From an uncultured Treponema sp. (GTDB taxonomy: Bacteria > Spirochaetota > Spirochaetia > Treponematales > Treponemataceae), in NCBI GenBank assembly GCA_934699065.1, contig CAKUWD010000001.1, positions 1 to 64,000 on the forward strand: a DNA stretch of 64,000 bases, in the 5' to 3' direction. Numbering within the stretch: position 1 is the first letter of the stretch; each line of letters begins with the position of its first letter. Positions 45,344 through 52,560 of this stretch are shown here, piece by piece. A program made the position numbers and the translations under genes. The notes under the pieces were generated by a model, which made no database searches, was not told the origin of the DNA, and worked only from the letters and a program-made list of their open reading frames with translations.

Positions 45344-45413
45344 TATAATATACAGAAAGGCCCGCGTATACGGGATTACATCACTTACAGCCGGAGTAAA
45401 GCAAATTTACTCC
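45344..45413 (+). promoter_or_regulatory. hpf promoter region and leader hairpin
   Basis: TATAAT (45344-45349) with only a T-run at the -35 place (45321-45326). The leader holds CCCG-CGTATA-CGGG and GGAGTAAA/TTTACTCC (45393-45400 with 45406-45413). The second hairpin hides a decoy GGAG and ends 1 nt before the real Shine-Dalgarno AAGGAG. Confidence 0.5.
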
Positions 45414-45426
45414 AAAGGAGACAACT

Positions 45427-45714
45427 ATGACACCATCTATTAACGCAGTAGGATTTACACTTGAGCAGAAGCAGTCTGATATGATTGAGTCAAAACTTAA
45501 GAGAATTGCTTATGCCGATGAACTGATTGTCGATTTACTTATGAAAATCAAGCACGACAAGGCTTATGTATTTGATACAACAGTAAACTTTAAGTGGGGA
45601 ACACAGGCTCACGTTACTGGAGAAGATTTTGATTTTGGAGCAGCCTTGAACAAGATGATGGATGTACTTGATAACAAAATCAAGAAGGAAAAAGATAAGG
45701 TTCAGCAGAAGTAA
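45427..45714 (+). CDS. hpf: Ribosome hibernation-promoting factor, short form
   Basis: 95 residues. NAVGFTLEQKQSDMIESKLK, KIKHDKAYVFDTTVNFKWGT and FGAALNKMMDVLDNKIKKEK match the HPF/RaiA (sigma-54 modulation) family, which binds the decoding centre in resting ribosomes. It lacks the C-terminal dimerisation domain of long HPF. It lies convergent to rpoN and near hprK, a relative of the rpoN-hpf-ptsN-hprK neighbourhood of Proteobacteria. Confidence 0.85.
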   Translation: MTPSINAVGFTLEQKQSDMIESKLKRIAYADELIVDLLMKIKHDKAYVFDTTVNFKWGTQAHVTGEDFDFGAALNKMMDVLDNKIKKEKDKVQQK

Positions 45715-45735
45715 AATACTACGCTAATCCATATG

Positions 45736-45768
45736 AACGGTCTGTACAAAGTGCAGGCCGTTTTTTTT
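45736..45768 (+). terminator. Terminator of hpf
   Basis: AACGGTCTG (45736-45744) and CAGGCCGTT (45754-45762), a 9-bp stem with one G-U, followed by T8. The T-run touches the stop codon of the convergent rpoN gene. Confidence 0.88.
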
Positions 45769-47203
45769 ATCGTTTATATGAATTTTTGAGTCCAAGCTGT
45801 GCACGATATTTTGCGACGGTACGACGGGCAATTCTGGCACCCTTCTGATTCAACAATTCGCAAAGCTTTTGATCTGAAAGATTTTCGTTACCATGTTCAG
45901 AAAGCACATCCTTAATTTTTTGTTTAATTCTTTCGGAGGAAATTGTTTTACTACCGTCTCGATTCGAAACTCCTGAAGTAAAGAAATACCAGGCTGGAAA
46001 AAGTCCCCATTCCGTTTGAATATATTTACTGCCATTTTTTGCTGACGTTCGTGAAACTGTTGATTCATGGATTCCCAATTCCTGAGCAATCTGACGGCGG
46101 GTAAGAACCTTGAGGTGACCAGGGCCCTTCAGAAAAAAGTTTTTCTGGGCATGTACAATGGCGCAGCCCTGCATAACAATCGTTGATTCGCGGAATTGAA
46201 GTGAATTTATTAAAGCCTGGGCCTTAGCCACATTTTCCTTATCCATTTTGAACTCAGGAGAAATGCGTACCTCGGGTAAAGATCCTGAAGCATATTTTAT
46301 CTGAAAATGATAATCTGAATTAATAGAAACAAGGCCGCGCGAATAATCATCATCTGCAGGGCCATTTTCTTTTGTTACAATTAACACAACATCCGGGCGG
46401 CCAGTATCTGCTCCTGCTTCCGTATTATAACCCTGAGCCGGATGCGGATTAAGTGAGAGAATAAATTTAAGAGCCGAAGCCGCAGCAGCTTCGTCAAGCG
46501 AAAGGTTATCAATTACAGAAGTATCTGCAAAGGCTTTTTTATGAAGCGAGTTCTTAAAGTCAATAAGTTTGCGACTGATTTTCTGGGCATCAGGCGGGTT
46601 CATAAAATCAAGATGTCCATCCAGAATAAAAAGCGCAAGCGGATCAGGATTTTCTGAAAGCTGAGCCTGTATCAAAAGGCTTTCTTCTGGAGTCCGGCAG
46701 CAGGTTCCTATTGGATCGAGAGACTGAACCATTTTAAGACAGCGTTCAAGAAGGTCTTTTTCCGCTGCAGGATTTTTATGTGGCAGAAAAGTTTCTGGAG
46801 AAAGCATGGAGCCGTAAAAGCCGTTTCTGTCGAGATTATAAATCAGCTTAGTACATAACTCATGCTCAGCCTCTGAGATTTTCATAGCATTCAATTGATG
46901 AAGAAGATGTGCCTGAAGCGTCTCATCGTAGTCCTGTTGATTTTCCAGAATCTGCTGAAATTGATCTGAGCTTGTTGAATTACCGAAGGATGTAGAATAA
47001 TTTTCTCCGCCAGTAAAGTTTTCCCTGCGTGATGGCTCACTTACAATTTCAAGTGCTGGATTTTCGCTGACTGCTTTGTATATTTCACTGCGCAGTGTCT
47101 CATTCCCCATTGCAAGATAATTGAGGGTGGTTATCTGAACTTGAGAAAGCTTTTGTATCTGTTTTTGAACAAGCTTTTGTTCCAGTCTCAATGAAGCGTC
47201 CAT
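45767..47203 (-). CDS. rpoN: RNA polymerase sigma-54 factor
   Basis: 478 residues. Region I is Gln/Leu-rich (LRLEQKLVQKQIQKLSQVQI), followed by the acidic and core-binding regions; the HTH part is LTRRQIAQELGIHESTVSRT and the RpoN box ARRTVAKYRAQLG is present near the C-terminus. The protein is complete and should need AAA+ enhancer-binding activators; none is in the window. The hsp20 gene has a matching promoter. Confidence 0.97.
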   Translation of the reverse strand: MDASLRLEQKLVQKQIQKLSQVQITTLNYLAMGNETLRSEIYKAVSENPALEIVSEPSRRENFTGGENYSTSFGNSTSSDQFQQILENQQDYDETLQAHLLHQLNAMKISEAEHELCTKLIYNLDRNGFYGSMLSPETFLPHKNPAAEKDLLERCLKMVQSLDPIGTCCRTPEESLLIQAQLSENPDPLALFILDGHLDFMNPPDAQKISRKLIDFKNSLHKKAFADTSVIDNLSLDEAAAASALKFILSLNPHPAQGYNTEAGADTGRPDVVLIVTKENGPADDDYSRGLVSINSDYHFQIKYASGSLPEVRISPEFKMDKENVAKAQALINSLQFRESTIVMQGCAIVHAQKNFFLKGPGHLKVLTRRQIAQELGIHESTVSRTSAKNGSKYIQTEWGLFPAWYFFTSGVSNRDGSKTISSERIKQKIKDVLSEHGNENLSDQKLCELLNQKGARIARRTVAKYRAQLGLKNSYKR

Positions 47204-47260
47204 CTTTATAATCCTATTTGATTATAGCATAAAAGCCAGTCAAACTGTATACTTGCATTT

Positions 47261-48631
47261 ATGAAAAAGATTGAAGATTTTGGAATCCGCGTGCCGGAAA
47301 TCCTTTTGCCAAAAAATATTGATGTAAAAAGCTGGTCTGTAATTGCATGCGATCAGTATACCCAGGATTTAAACTACTGGAAAAAAGCCGAGGCCGCAGC
47401 AGCTGGAAAGCCTTCGACACTTAATCTGATTTTGCCGGAGGTTTATTTGAATTCTCCTGATAAGCCGGCTAGAATCGAAAAAATCAGAGAGACAATGAAG
47501 GCCTACATCTCAGAAGGCGCTGGCTCACAAAACAGCGTGTTTGATGCAGAACGCAAGAGCATGGTTTATATAGAACGAAAGACTGCCTTTGGCCGTATGC
47601 GCCGCGGTCTCGTTACTCAAATTGATTTGGAAACTTATGAGTGGAAGCCTTTCAGCAAGGCAAATATCCGCGCAACAGAAGCAACAATCGTTGAGCGTAT
47701 TCCTCCACGTATGGAGATTCGCCGCGGAGCTGCTCTTGAATTGCCACATATTATGCTGTTAGTTGATGACAAGAATGATTTGCTGGTGGGCGGTGCGGGT
47801 GCTGCTGTTCGTGGCAAGGCACCTTTGTACAGCGGCGAGCTTATGTGTAATGGAGGCGAGATTACCGGCTGGGCAGTGGAAAGTACAGCTGAAATCGAAG
47901 GCGTGACTGAAGCTGTAGCTAAGATTGCGGAAGCAAAGCGTGCCGCTGACGGTTCAACATTCCTGTTTGCTGTAGGTGACGGTAACCACTCTCTGGCTAC
48001 TGCAAAAGCTGTCTGGGATGAGTATAAAGAAAAGCTGATTGCGGAAGGTGCCGATGACGCGACTTTGCGCGATTGCCCGGTTCGCTATGCTCTTGTTGAA
48101 ATTGTAAATATTTATGATAAAGGCTTAACATTTGAGCCAATTCATCGCGTTATTTTTGACTGTGATGTTGAAGAACTGATTAAGACTCTGGCTGAAAAGC
48201 TTGGCGGTTCGGTGAGTGAAGTTAGTGGTGCTGGAGAACTTGAAGCTGCAGTAAAGGCTTCTCATGCTGATTTTGGATTTGCTTACCGCGAAGGTGGCAA
48301 CGGAGTTCAGAAGTATGTTCTGCTTAAAACCGGAATTACAGAACTCGCAGTTGCAAGACTGCAGCCGGAAATTGATGAGTTCCTAAAATCTGCCACTGCT
48401 GCCGCAAGCGCCTCTGCAAAAAAAGCTGAAATCGATTACATCCACGGAAGTGATGAAGTTCTTAAACTTGGCGAACGTGAAAATGCAGTGGGAATTTTAC
48501 TGCCACCAATCGCAAAGGACAGCTTCTTTGAAACTATCAGTGGCCGGGGCCCTTTACCTAGAAAGAGTTTTTCAATGGGTGAAGCTGATGAAAAGAGGTT
48601 CTACCTGGAGTGCCGCAGACTGTTCAAATAG
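47261..48631 (+). CDS. DUF1015 family protein
   Basis: 456 residues. MKKIEDFGIRVPEILLPKNI, VIACDQYTQDLNYWKKAEAA, the FAVGDGNHSLATAKAVW block and the end PRKSFSMGEADEKRFYLECR identify the DUF1015 (COG4198) family. Its role is not established. No Shine-Dalgarno is present; a TATACT box (47248-47253) ends 7 nt before the ATG but has no convincing -35. Its last 60 nt overlap the convergent methyltransferase gene. Confidence 0.88.
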   Translation: MKKIEDFGIRVPEILLPKNIDVKSWSVIACDQYTQDLNYWKKAEAAAAGKPSTLNLILPEVYLNSPDKPARIEKIRETMKAYISEGAGSQNSVFDAERKSMVYIERKTAFGRMRRGLVTQIDLETYEWKPFSKANIRATEATIVERIPPRMEIRRGAALELPHIMLLVDDKNDLLVGGAGAAVRGKAPLYSGELMCNGGEITGWAVESTAEIEGVTEAVAKIAEAKRAADGSTFLFAVGDGNHSLATAKAVWDEYKEKLIAEGADDATLRDCPVRYALVEIVNIYDKGLTFEPIHRVIFDCDVEELIKTLAEKLGGSVSEVSGAGELEAAVKASHADFGFAYREGGNGVQKYVLLKTGITELAVARLQPEIDEFLKSATAAASASAKKAEIDYIHGSDEVLKLGERENAVGILLPPIAKDSFFETISGRGPLPRKSFSMGEADEKRFYLECRRLFK

Positions 48632-49753
48632 TTCTGAGACTTTCTGACATCTTTTTTTGCACAATTCGAAAATGCCGTTTTCGTCCTTTTGCACCAGGAT
48701 GGAGCGGCGTTTTCCTTTATCCTGAGCATTGAGAGCGCAGACAGCTTCGAAGGTGGTGCCACTGCCGGCGAAGAAGTCTAGAATAAGGGCGTCTTTCGGC
48801 TGGCGGGTAATTTCTATTAAATGTTTGATAAGACTGACAGGCTTGGGATTGTCAAAAGCGCCAGACTGGCCAAGAAGTTCATCTAAATGGTGCTGGGCAG
48901 CACGGGTTGTTTCTTTTGGTTCTATTATATTACGAGGAATAACCTCAGATTCTTCTTCGTTGAAAATCTTTACACGCGGAACCTTGTCGTAAGCGGGGGC
49001 AGTGCCCCAGAATATGCGTTTATCTGCAATCAGCTCTTTCATGTGAGCTTCGTCTGTTTGCCACTGGCGGGTCCAGACTTTACCGCTCGGAGAAACTATC
49101 GAATAGTAGTTTTTGTGATTTGGATTTGAACGTTTTTCTGTAAAAGAAATACTGCCGGAAAACCAGTTTCCGCGCGGGTCGTTGTCGGCGTTTGTTGTAG
49201 CCCAGTCTGTACTTTGGATTTCACGAAATGCAGGAAGCTGCTTTTTATCGCGGGCATAACAGAGAGTATGCTGCTGAAGGGTTCTAGACCAGGTGTCCTT
49301 TTTGCCTTTTCCATGCAGCCACATAAAATCATTTACAAAATTTTCTTCACCAAAAATCTGATCGCAAATAAGCTTTAATGTATAGAGCTCGCTCTGATCA
49401 ATTGCAATGAAAATACAGCCGCTAGATTTGAGAAGCGGACGGGCCGCAAGAAGCCGGCGCTGCATAAAGCTGAGCCACTGGCTGTGACGGTCTGCCTCGC
49501 CACTTCCGTCCCGAACTTTAAAATTGTCGTTATAGGTAAAATCATTACCTGTGTTGTATGGCGGATCTATGTATATTAAATCAACTGCCCGGGAAAAATT
49601 TTTCTGAAGTTTTTTTAAAACCGGATAGTTATCGCCTTTAATAAGAAGGTGATTGAAGTCTGTTGGAAGCGGCGGTTCAAATGTAGCGCCACTCAAAAAA
49701 TCAGGCGAGTCAGCAGCTTCAGGATAGTCTGTCCAGGTAAGTTGTAAAGGCAT
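48572..49753 (-). CDS. Site-specific adenine-N6 DNA methyltransferase, orphan
   Basis: 393 residues. The catalytic motif DPPYNTG lies near residue 62 and the SAM-binding FAGSGTT near 326, an order typical of beta-class N6-adenine enzymes and of type III Mod subunits. It is shorter than Mod proteins (usually over 550) and has no restriction subunit nearby, so it is probably solitary or a remnant. A SAM motif of the form ILDFFAGSG is intact, so activity is plausible. The C-terminal 20 codons run antisense through the end of the DUF1015 gene. The nearest possible partner is the HNH gene at 58268, 8.5 kb away. Confidence 0.85.
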   Translation of the reverse strand: MPLQLTWTDYPEAADSPDFLSGATFEPPLPTDFNHLLIKGDNYPVLKKLQKNFSRAVDLIYIDPPYNTGNDFTYNDNFKVRDGSGEADRHSQWLSFMQRRLLAARPLLKSSGCIFIAIDQSELYTLKLICDQIFGEENFVNDFMWLHGKGKKDTWSRTLQQHTLCYARDKKQLPAFREIQSTDWATTNADNDPRGNWFSGSISFTEKRSNPNHKNYYSIVSPSGKVWTRQWQTDEAHMKELIADKRIFWGTAPAYDKVPRVKIFNEEESEVIPRNIIEPKETTRAAQHHLDELLGQSGAFDNPKPVSLIKHLIEITRQPKDALILDFFAGSGTTFEAVCALNAQDKGKRRSILVQKDENGIFELCKKRCQKVSELFEQSAALQVEPLFISFTH

Positions 49754-49837
49754 GAGTTAATTATATGATTTCTTTGATTAACGGGTCAAGGATGACTAAA
49801 TGCATAGGACTGCAACGAATTATATAACTATTTTTAG

Positions 49838-49866
49838 TTGCAAATTAGAATAATGTATATTATATT
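49838..49866 (+). promoter_or_regulatory. Promoter of hicAB, leaderless arrangement
   Basis: TTGCAA (49838-49843), 17 nt, TATATT (49861-49866), then AATAAT and the hicA ATG. A dyad TGCAAC (49811-49816) / GTTGCA (49837-49842) overlaps the -35 box and is a candidate HicB operator. Confidence 0.7.
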
Positions 49867-49872
49867 AATAAT

Positions 49873-50127
49873 ATGGGAAAGAAAGAAAAACTCATAAAAA
49901 GGCTAAAATCAAAACCTAAGGATTTCACATTTGATGAAGCAGAAACTCTTTTGGGCTATCTTTCTTATCAACGGTCGAATAAAGGAAAAACAAGTGGTTC
50001 AAGAGTAATATTTACTTCTGAAAATCATTCTTCCATTTTGCTTCATAAACCACATCCAAATAATCAATTAAAAACTTATCAGATACAGCAGCTTATAGAT
50101 ACACTTGAGCAGGAGGATTTAATATGA
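49873..50127 (+). CDS. hicA: HicA-family mRNA interferase toxin
   Basis: 84 residues. KEKLIKRLKSKPKDFTFDEA, LGYLSYQRSNKGKTSGSRVI and ILLHKPHPNNQLKTYQIQQL match the longer HicA (YcfA) subfamily with the double-stranded-RNA-binding-like fold. The usual catalytic-His motif GSHxxF reads GSRVIF here; histidines remain in HKPHP. HicA toxins cut mRNA. The hicB start overlaps the hicA stop by 4 nt (ATGA). No Shine-Dalgarno precedes hicA. Confidence 0.88.
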   Translation: MGKKEKLIKRLKSKPKDFTFDEAETLLGYLSYQRSNKGKTSGSRVIFTSENHSSILLHKPHPNNQLKTYQIQQLIDTLEQEDLI

Positions 50128-50465
50128 AAAACTTGATTGAATATAAAGGTTATATCGGCAGCATAGAATTCTCTATGGAGGACAAACTCTTTTTTGGAAA
50201 AGTTCAAGGCATTCGCGCCCTCATTTCTTACGAAGGAGCAAGCGCCACTGAGCTTATAAGCGACTTTCATAGTGCAGTAAATGATTATCTTGAACTCTGC
50301 AAAGCCGAAGGCAAAAAACCGGAGAAAGCCTATAAAGGTTCATTTAATGTACGGGTAAAACCTGAGCTTCATAAAAAAATCGCTATTTATGCAATGGAAC
50401 ATAATATAAGCCTTAATAATTTTGTAGAGAACTCTCTGGAAAAAGAACTTTCTGCCGCGCAATAA
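50124..50465 (+). CDS. hicB: HicB-family antitoxin
   Basis: 113 residues. The N-terminal partial RNase H fold (YIGSIEFSMEDKLFFGKVQG, FHSAVNDYLELCKAEGKKPE) is followed by a ribbon-helix-helix DNA-binding end (GSFNVRVKPELHKKIAIYAM, NISLNNFVENSLEKEL). Such HicB proteins neutralise HicA and repress their own promoter. A good Shine-Dalgarno (GGAGG) lies at the end of hicA. Confidence 0.93.
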   Translation: MKNLIEYKGYIGSIEFSMEDKLFFGKVQGIRALISYEGASATELISDFHSAVNDYLELCKAEGKKPEKAYKGSFNVRVKPELHKKIAIYAMEHNISLNNFVENSLEKELSAAQ

Positions 50466-50506
50466 GTTTAGCTGAGCGAAACAAAATTTCTGCGAATGAT
50501 AAATAA

Positions 50507-50538
50507 ATGAGCCACCCTTTCAGGTGGCTCATTCTTTT
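50507..50538. terminator. Terminator between hicB and the P/E-repeat lipoprotein gene
   Basis: ATGAGCCACC-CTTTCA-GGTGGCTCAT, a 10-bp stem, followed by TCTTTT on the plus strand. It serves hicAB and probably also the convergent lipoprotein gene. Confidence 0.75.
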
Positions 50539-51238
50539 AGTTGTTCTTAACAGCGTAACTGTTCTTTGCAATAGTTAAAGATTGGTTGTTTCCCGTTATT
50601 GAATTATGATTAACAGCTGACATCTTCCACTCATTGTTTTCTTTAATAAGTCTATAACGGAATGCGTGTGTATTATTAACTCTACCAGCAAGATAATACT
50701 TCAAAGAACTATCTTCAAGGAAATATTCTGTGTTAGCAGCATCCTTATGAACATAAATCTTGTACTGATTGATAACATTAATCTTATCAGTTGCAGAAGT
50801 TCCAAACCATCTGATAATGCTTGAAGATGTTTTCAATTCACGCTTTCCAACAAGTTCAAGTTGAATTGTTCCAGCATCAACAAGAGCAGCAAAAGGGTTT
50901 GCAATGGTTTCGTCAATGTAAACAAAATCAGTACCAGCATTTCCATTTATACCGGCAGATGTATTCTTTATTGCAAGAATCCAAGGCGATACCTGAACGG
51001 GTGTTTCTGGTTCAGCTGGGGTTTCCGGTTCAGACGGTGTTTCAGGTGTCTGTGGCTGTGCCGGTGTTTCTGGTTCAGTAGGTGTCTCAGGCTGAGCCGG
51101 TGTTGTAGGTGTTTCAGGCTCAGTAGGTGTTGTAACAACTGGTGGAATAATAACTGGTACATTTCCACTACTAGGGTTACTGCAACTTATTGCAGCCAAA
51201 CTTGTCAAAACCGACAAAACGAACAAAATCTTTTTCAT
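50537..51238 (-). CDS. Lipoprotein with Pro/Glu/Thr repeat linker
   Basis: 233 residues. Signal MKKILFVLSVLTSLAAISC with lipobox Cys19. Residues 38-85 are a PETPxxP repeat (about 8 short units), a stiff extended linker. The C-terminal 145 residues form a domain I do not recognise (VDAGTIQLELVGKRELKTSS, FRYRLIKENNEWKMSAVNHN), beta-rich by composition. Most likely a surface or periplasmic lipoprotein with a domain held away from the membrane. GAGGAAA lies before the ATG. Confidence 0.75.
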   Translation of the reverse strand: MKKILFVLSVLTSLAAISCSNPSSGNVPVIIPPVVTTPTEPETPTTPAQPETPTEPETPAQPQTPETPSEPETPAEPETPVQVSPWILAIKNTSAGINGNAGTDFVYIDETIANPFAALVDAGTIQLELVGKRELKTSSSIIRWFGTSATDKINVINQYKIYVHKDAANTEYFLEDSSLKYYLAGRVNNTHAFRYRLIKENNEWKMSAVNHNSITGNNQSLTIAKNSYAVKNN

Positions 51239-51312
51239 AAGCTATTTCCTCTTATTGTATATATTTAAAATCTTTTAATATATTCATCTATTACACTTCT
51301 CATTGTTTGTGA

Positions 51313-52083
51313 TTATTTTTTTCTCTGAGATTTTTGGTTTACTTCTACAAGACAAGAATCATATTCATTCTTGGTATAAACAACTTTTTCAATTTGTAAT
51401 AAATTATTTTTCAAGGCAGGAGAAAAGTATTCCTTGAATAAATCATTTCTTATATTAACTTCTGTGTTAGTTCCTGTAGGGACCAATAACAATAATTTTG
51501 CTTTTGCATTATTAGTTTTATTATATGAAAGAATCTTGTTCAGTTTCATGTAAATCCTATCATGATAAAATAATAAAGATCCTGTACTAATCTCTATAAA
51601 CAATTCAGATTCCATATCTTTTAAATACGCTAAATAACAAACCTTTCTCTTACTTATTGGATCAGGATTATTACTTGATTCAACAATTCCCATGTCTTTC
51701 TGAAGTTCACTAAATTTTCTTGGTCCAAAATACTTTTCTAAAAGTATGTTATGAAATTTTTCTCTATTTAAATGTATTAATGTCTTTTCTTCTGCTTCGT
51801 CTTGTTTTTTCTGTTCCTCGATTTCTTCGGAAGTCATTTTTTGAATTTCAACATTTCTTTTTCTTGAAACTTCAAATAAATGTCCAAAATGAATTTCATC
51901 AAAACGACAACTTAATACTATGATTACAAGAAGACATAACAATGTAATTATTGCTTTTGTAATTACAAAGCGATTCTCTGAAAATAAAAAGGCTATAACA
52001 ATCAAACCTGTAATTAACAATGAGATTAAAATCAATGCAATAATAAAACCAATTCCCATTGTTTTATTGTCTTTCGATTCCAT
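51313..52083 (-). CDS. Two-helix membrane protein of unknown function
   Basis: 256 residues. Two membrane helices (about 9-33 and 39-58) are followed by a charged coiled coil (about 75-105, EEIEEQKKQDEAEEKTLIHL) and a cytoplasmic domain of about 140 residues (LKDMESELFIEISTGSLLFY, KAKLLLLVPTGTNTEVNIRN). I do not recognise the family. It is divergent from the xre gene across a palindrome that could be the repressor's operator. AAGGA precedes the ATG. Base composition is very AT-rich compared with the ribosomal region. Confidence 0.7.
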   Translation of the reverse strand: MESKDNKTMGIGFIIALILISLLITGLIVIAFLFSENRFVITKAIITLLCLLVIIVLSCRFDEIHFGHLFEVSRKRNVEIQKMTSEEIEEQKKQDEAEEKTLIHLNREKFHNILLEKYFGPRKFSELQKDMGIVESSNNPDPISKRKVCYLAYLKDMESELFIEISTGSLLFYHDRIYMKLNKILSYNKTNNAKAKLLLLVPTGTNTEVNIRNDLFKEYFSPALKNNLLQIEKVVYTKNEYDSCLVEVNQKSQRKK

Positions 52084-52119
52084 ATGGATATCCTTCTAAA
52101 CAAAATAGCATTAAATAAC

Positions 52120-52137
52120 TTAATGGTATTCCATTAA
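52120..52137. promoter_or_regulatory. Palindrome between the divergent membrane-protein and xre genes
   Basis: TTAATGG-TATT-CCATTAA, a perfect 7-bp dyad, overlapped by a second dyad CATTA-ATAATAC-TAATG. It lies in the 112-bp divergent spacer, where the Xre protein would be expected to bind. Confidence 0.6.
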
Positions 52138-52162
52138 TAATACTAATGGTCTTTCGTGTTGT

Positions 52163-52191
52163 TTGTCAATGTTTTTTCATTGCAATATATG
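52163..52191 (+). promoter_or_regulatory. Promoter of xre, leaderless arrangement
   Basis: TTGTCA (52163-52168), 17 nt, TATATG (52186-52191), then AGAT and the ATG at 52196. No Shine-Dalgarno is visible. Confidence 0.65.
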
Positions 52192-52195
52192 AGAT

Positions 52196-52477
52196 ATGAT
52201 TGAAAAGGATTATCAGGAGCAAGTACAATTTGTACTTAACCGCATAAAGGAAGAAAGACAAAAAGCAAATATGTCTCAAATAGAATTATCTTTTAATTCT
52301 GGGCTTTCACAAAACCAAATAAATTGTATTGAATCAGGGAGAAATATTCCTAACCTTTACACTCTAATAAAAATCTGCTCTGCTTTACAAATTAAACCCG
52401 AAACCTTATTTACTTCACCTGATACAGAAAAAGAATCTCTTCGTGATGAAATAATATCATTAATAAAACGCTTATAA
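52196..52477 (+). CDS. Xre-family transcriptional regulator
   Basis: 93 residues. The HTH_3 domain covers about 13-70: IKEERQKANMSQIELSFNSG, LSQNQINCIESGRNIPNLYT, LIKICSALQIKPETLF. Likely repressor of the divergent membrane-protein gene and possibly of the AAA+/FliG-like/PcfJ operon 84 nt downstream. Very AT-rich. Confidence 0.85.
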   Translation: MIEKDYQEQVQFVLNRIKEERQKANMSQIELSFNSGLSQNQINCIESGRNIPNLYTLIKICSALQIKPETLFTSPDTEKESLRDEIISLIKRL

Positions 52478-52560
52478 TTCTGAAATCAAAACTCACATAA
52501 AACTAAACTTTTAAGAAAAAGGCCATATATTATTTGTGTAATAAGGAGACATGATAAAAT

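Noticed and set aside
50990..51135. Short tandem repeats that could be taken for a CRISPR array or VNTR.
   Set aside because: They are in-frame PETPxxP codon repeats of the lipoprotein gene with no spacers or cas genes.
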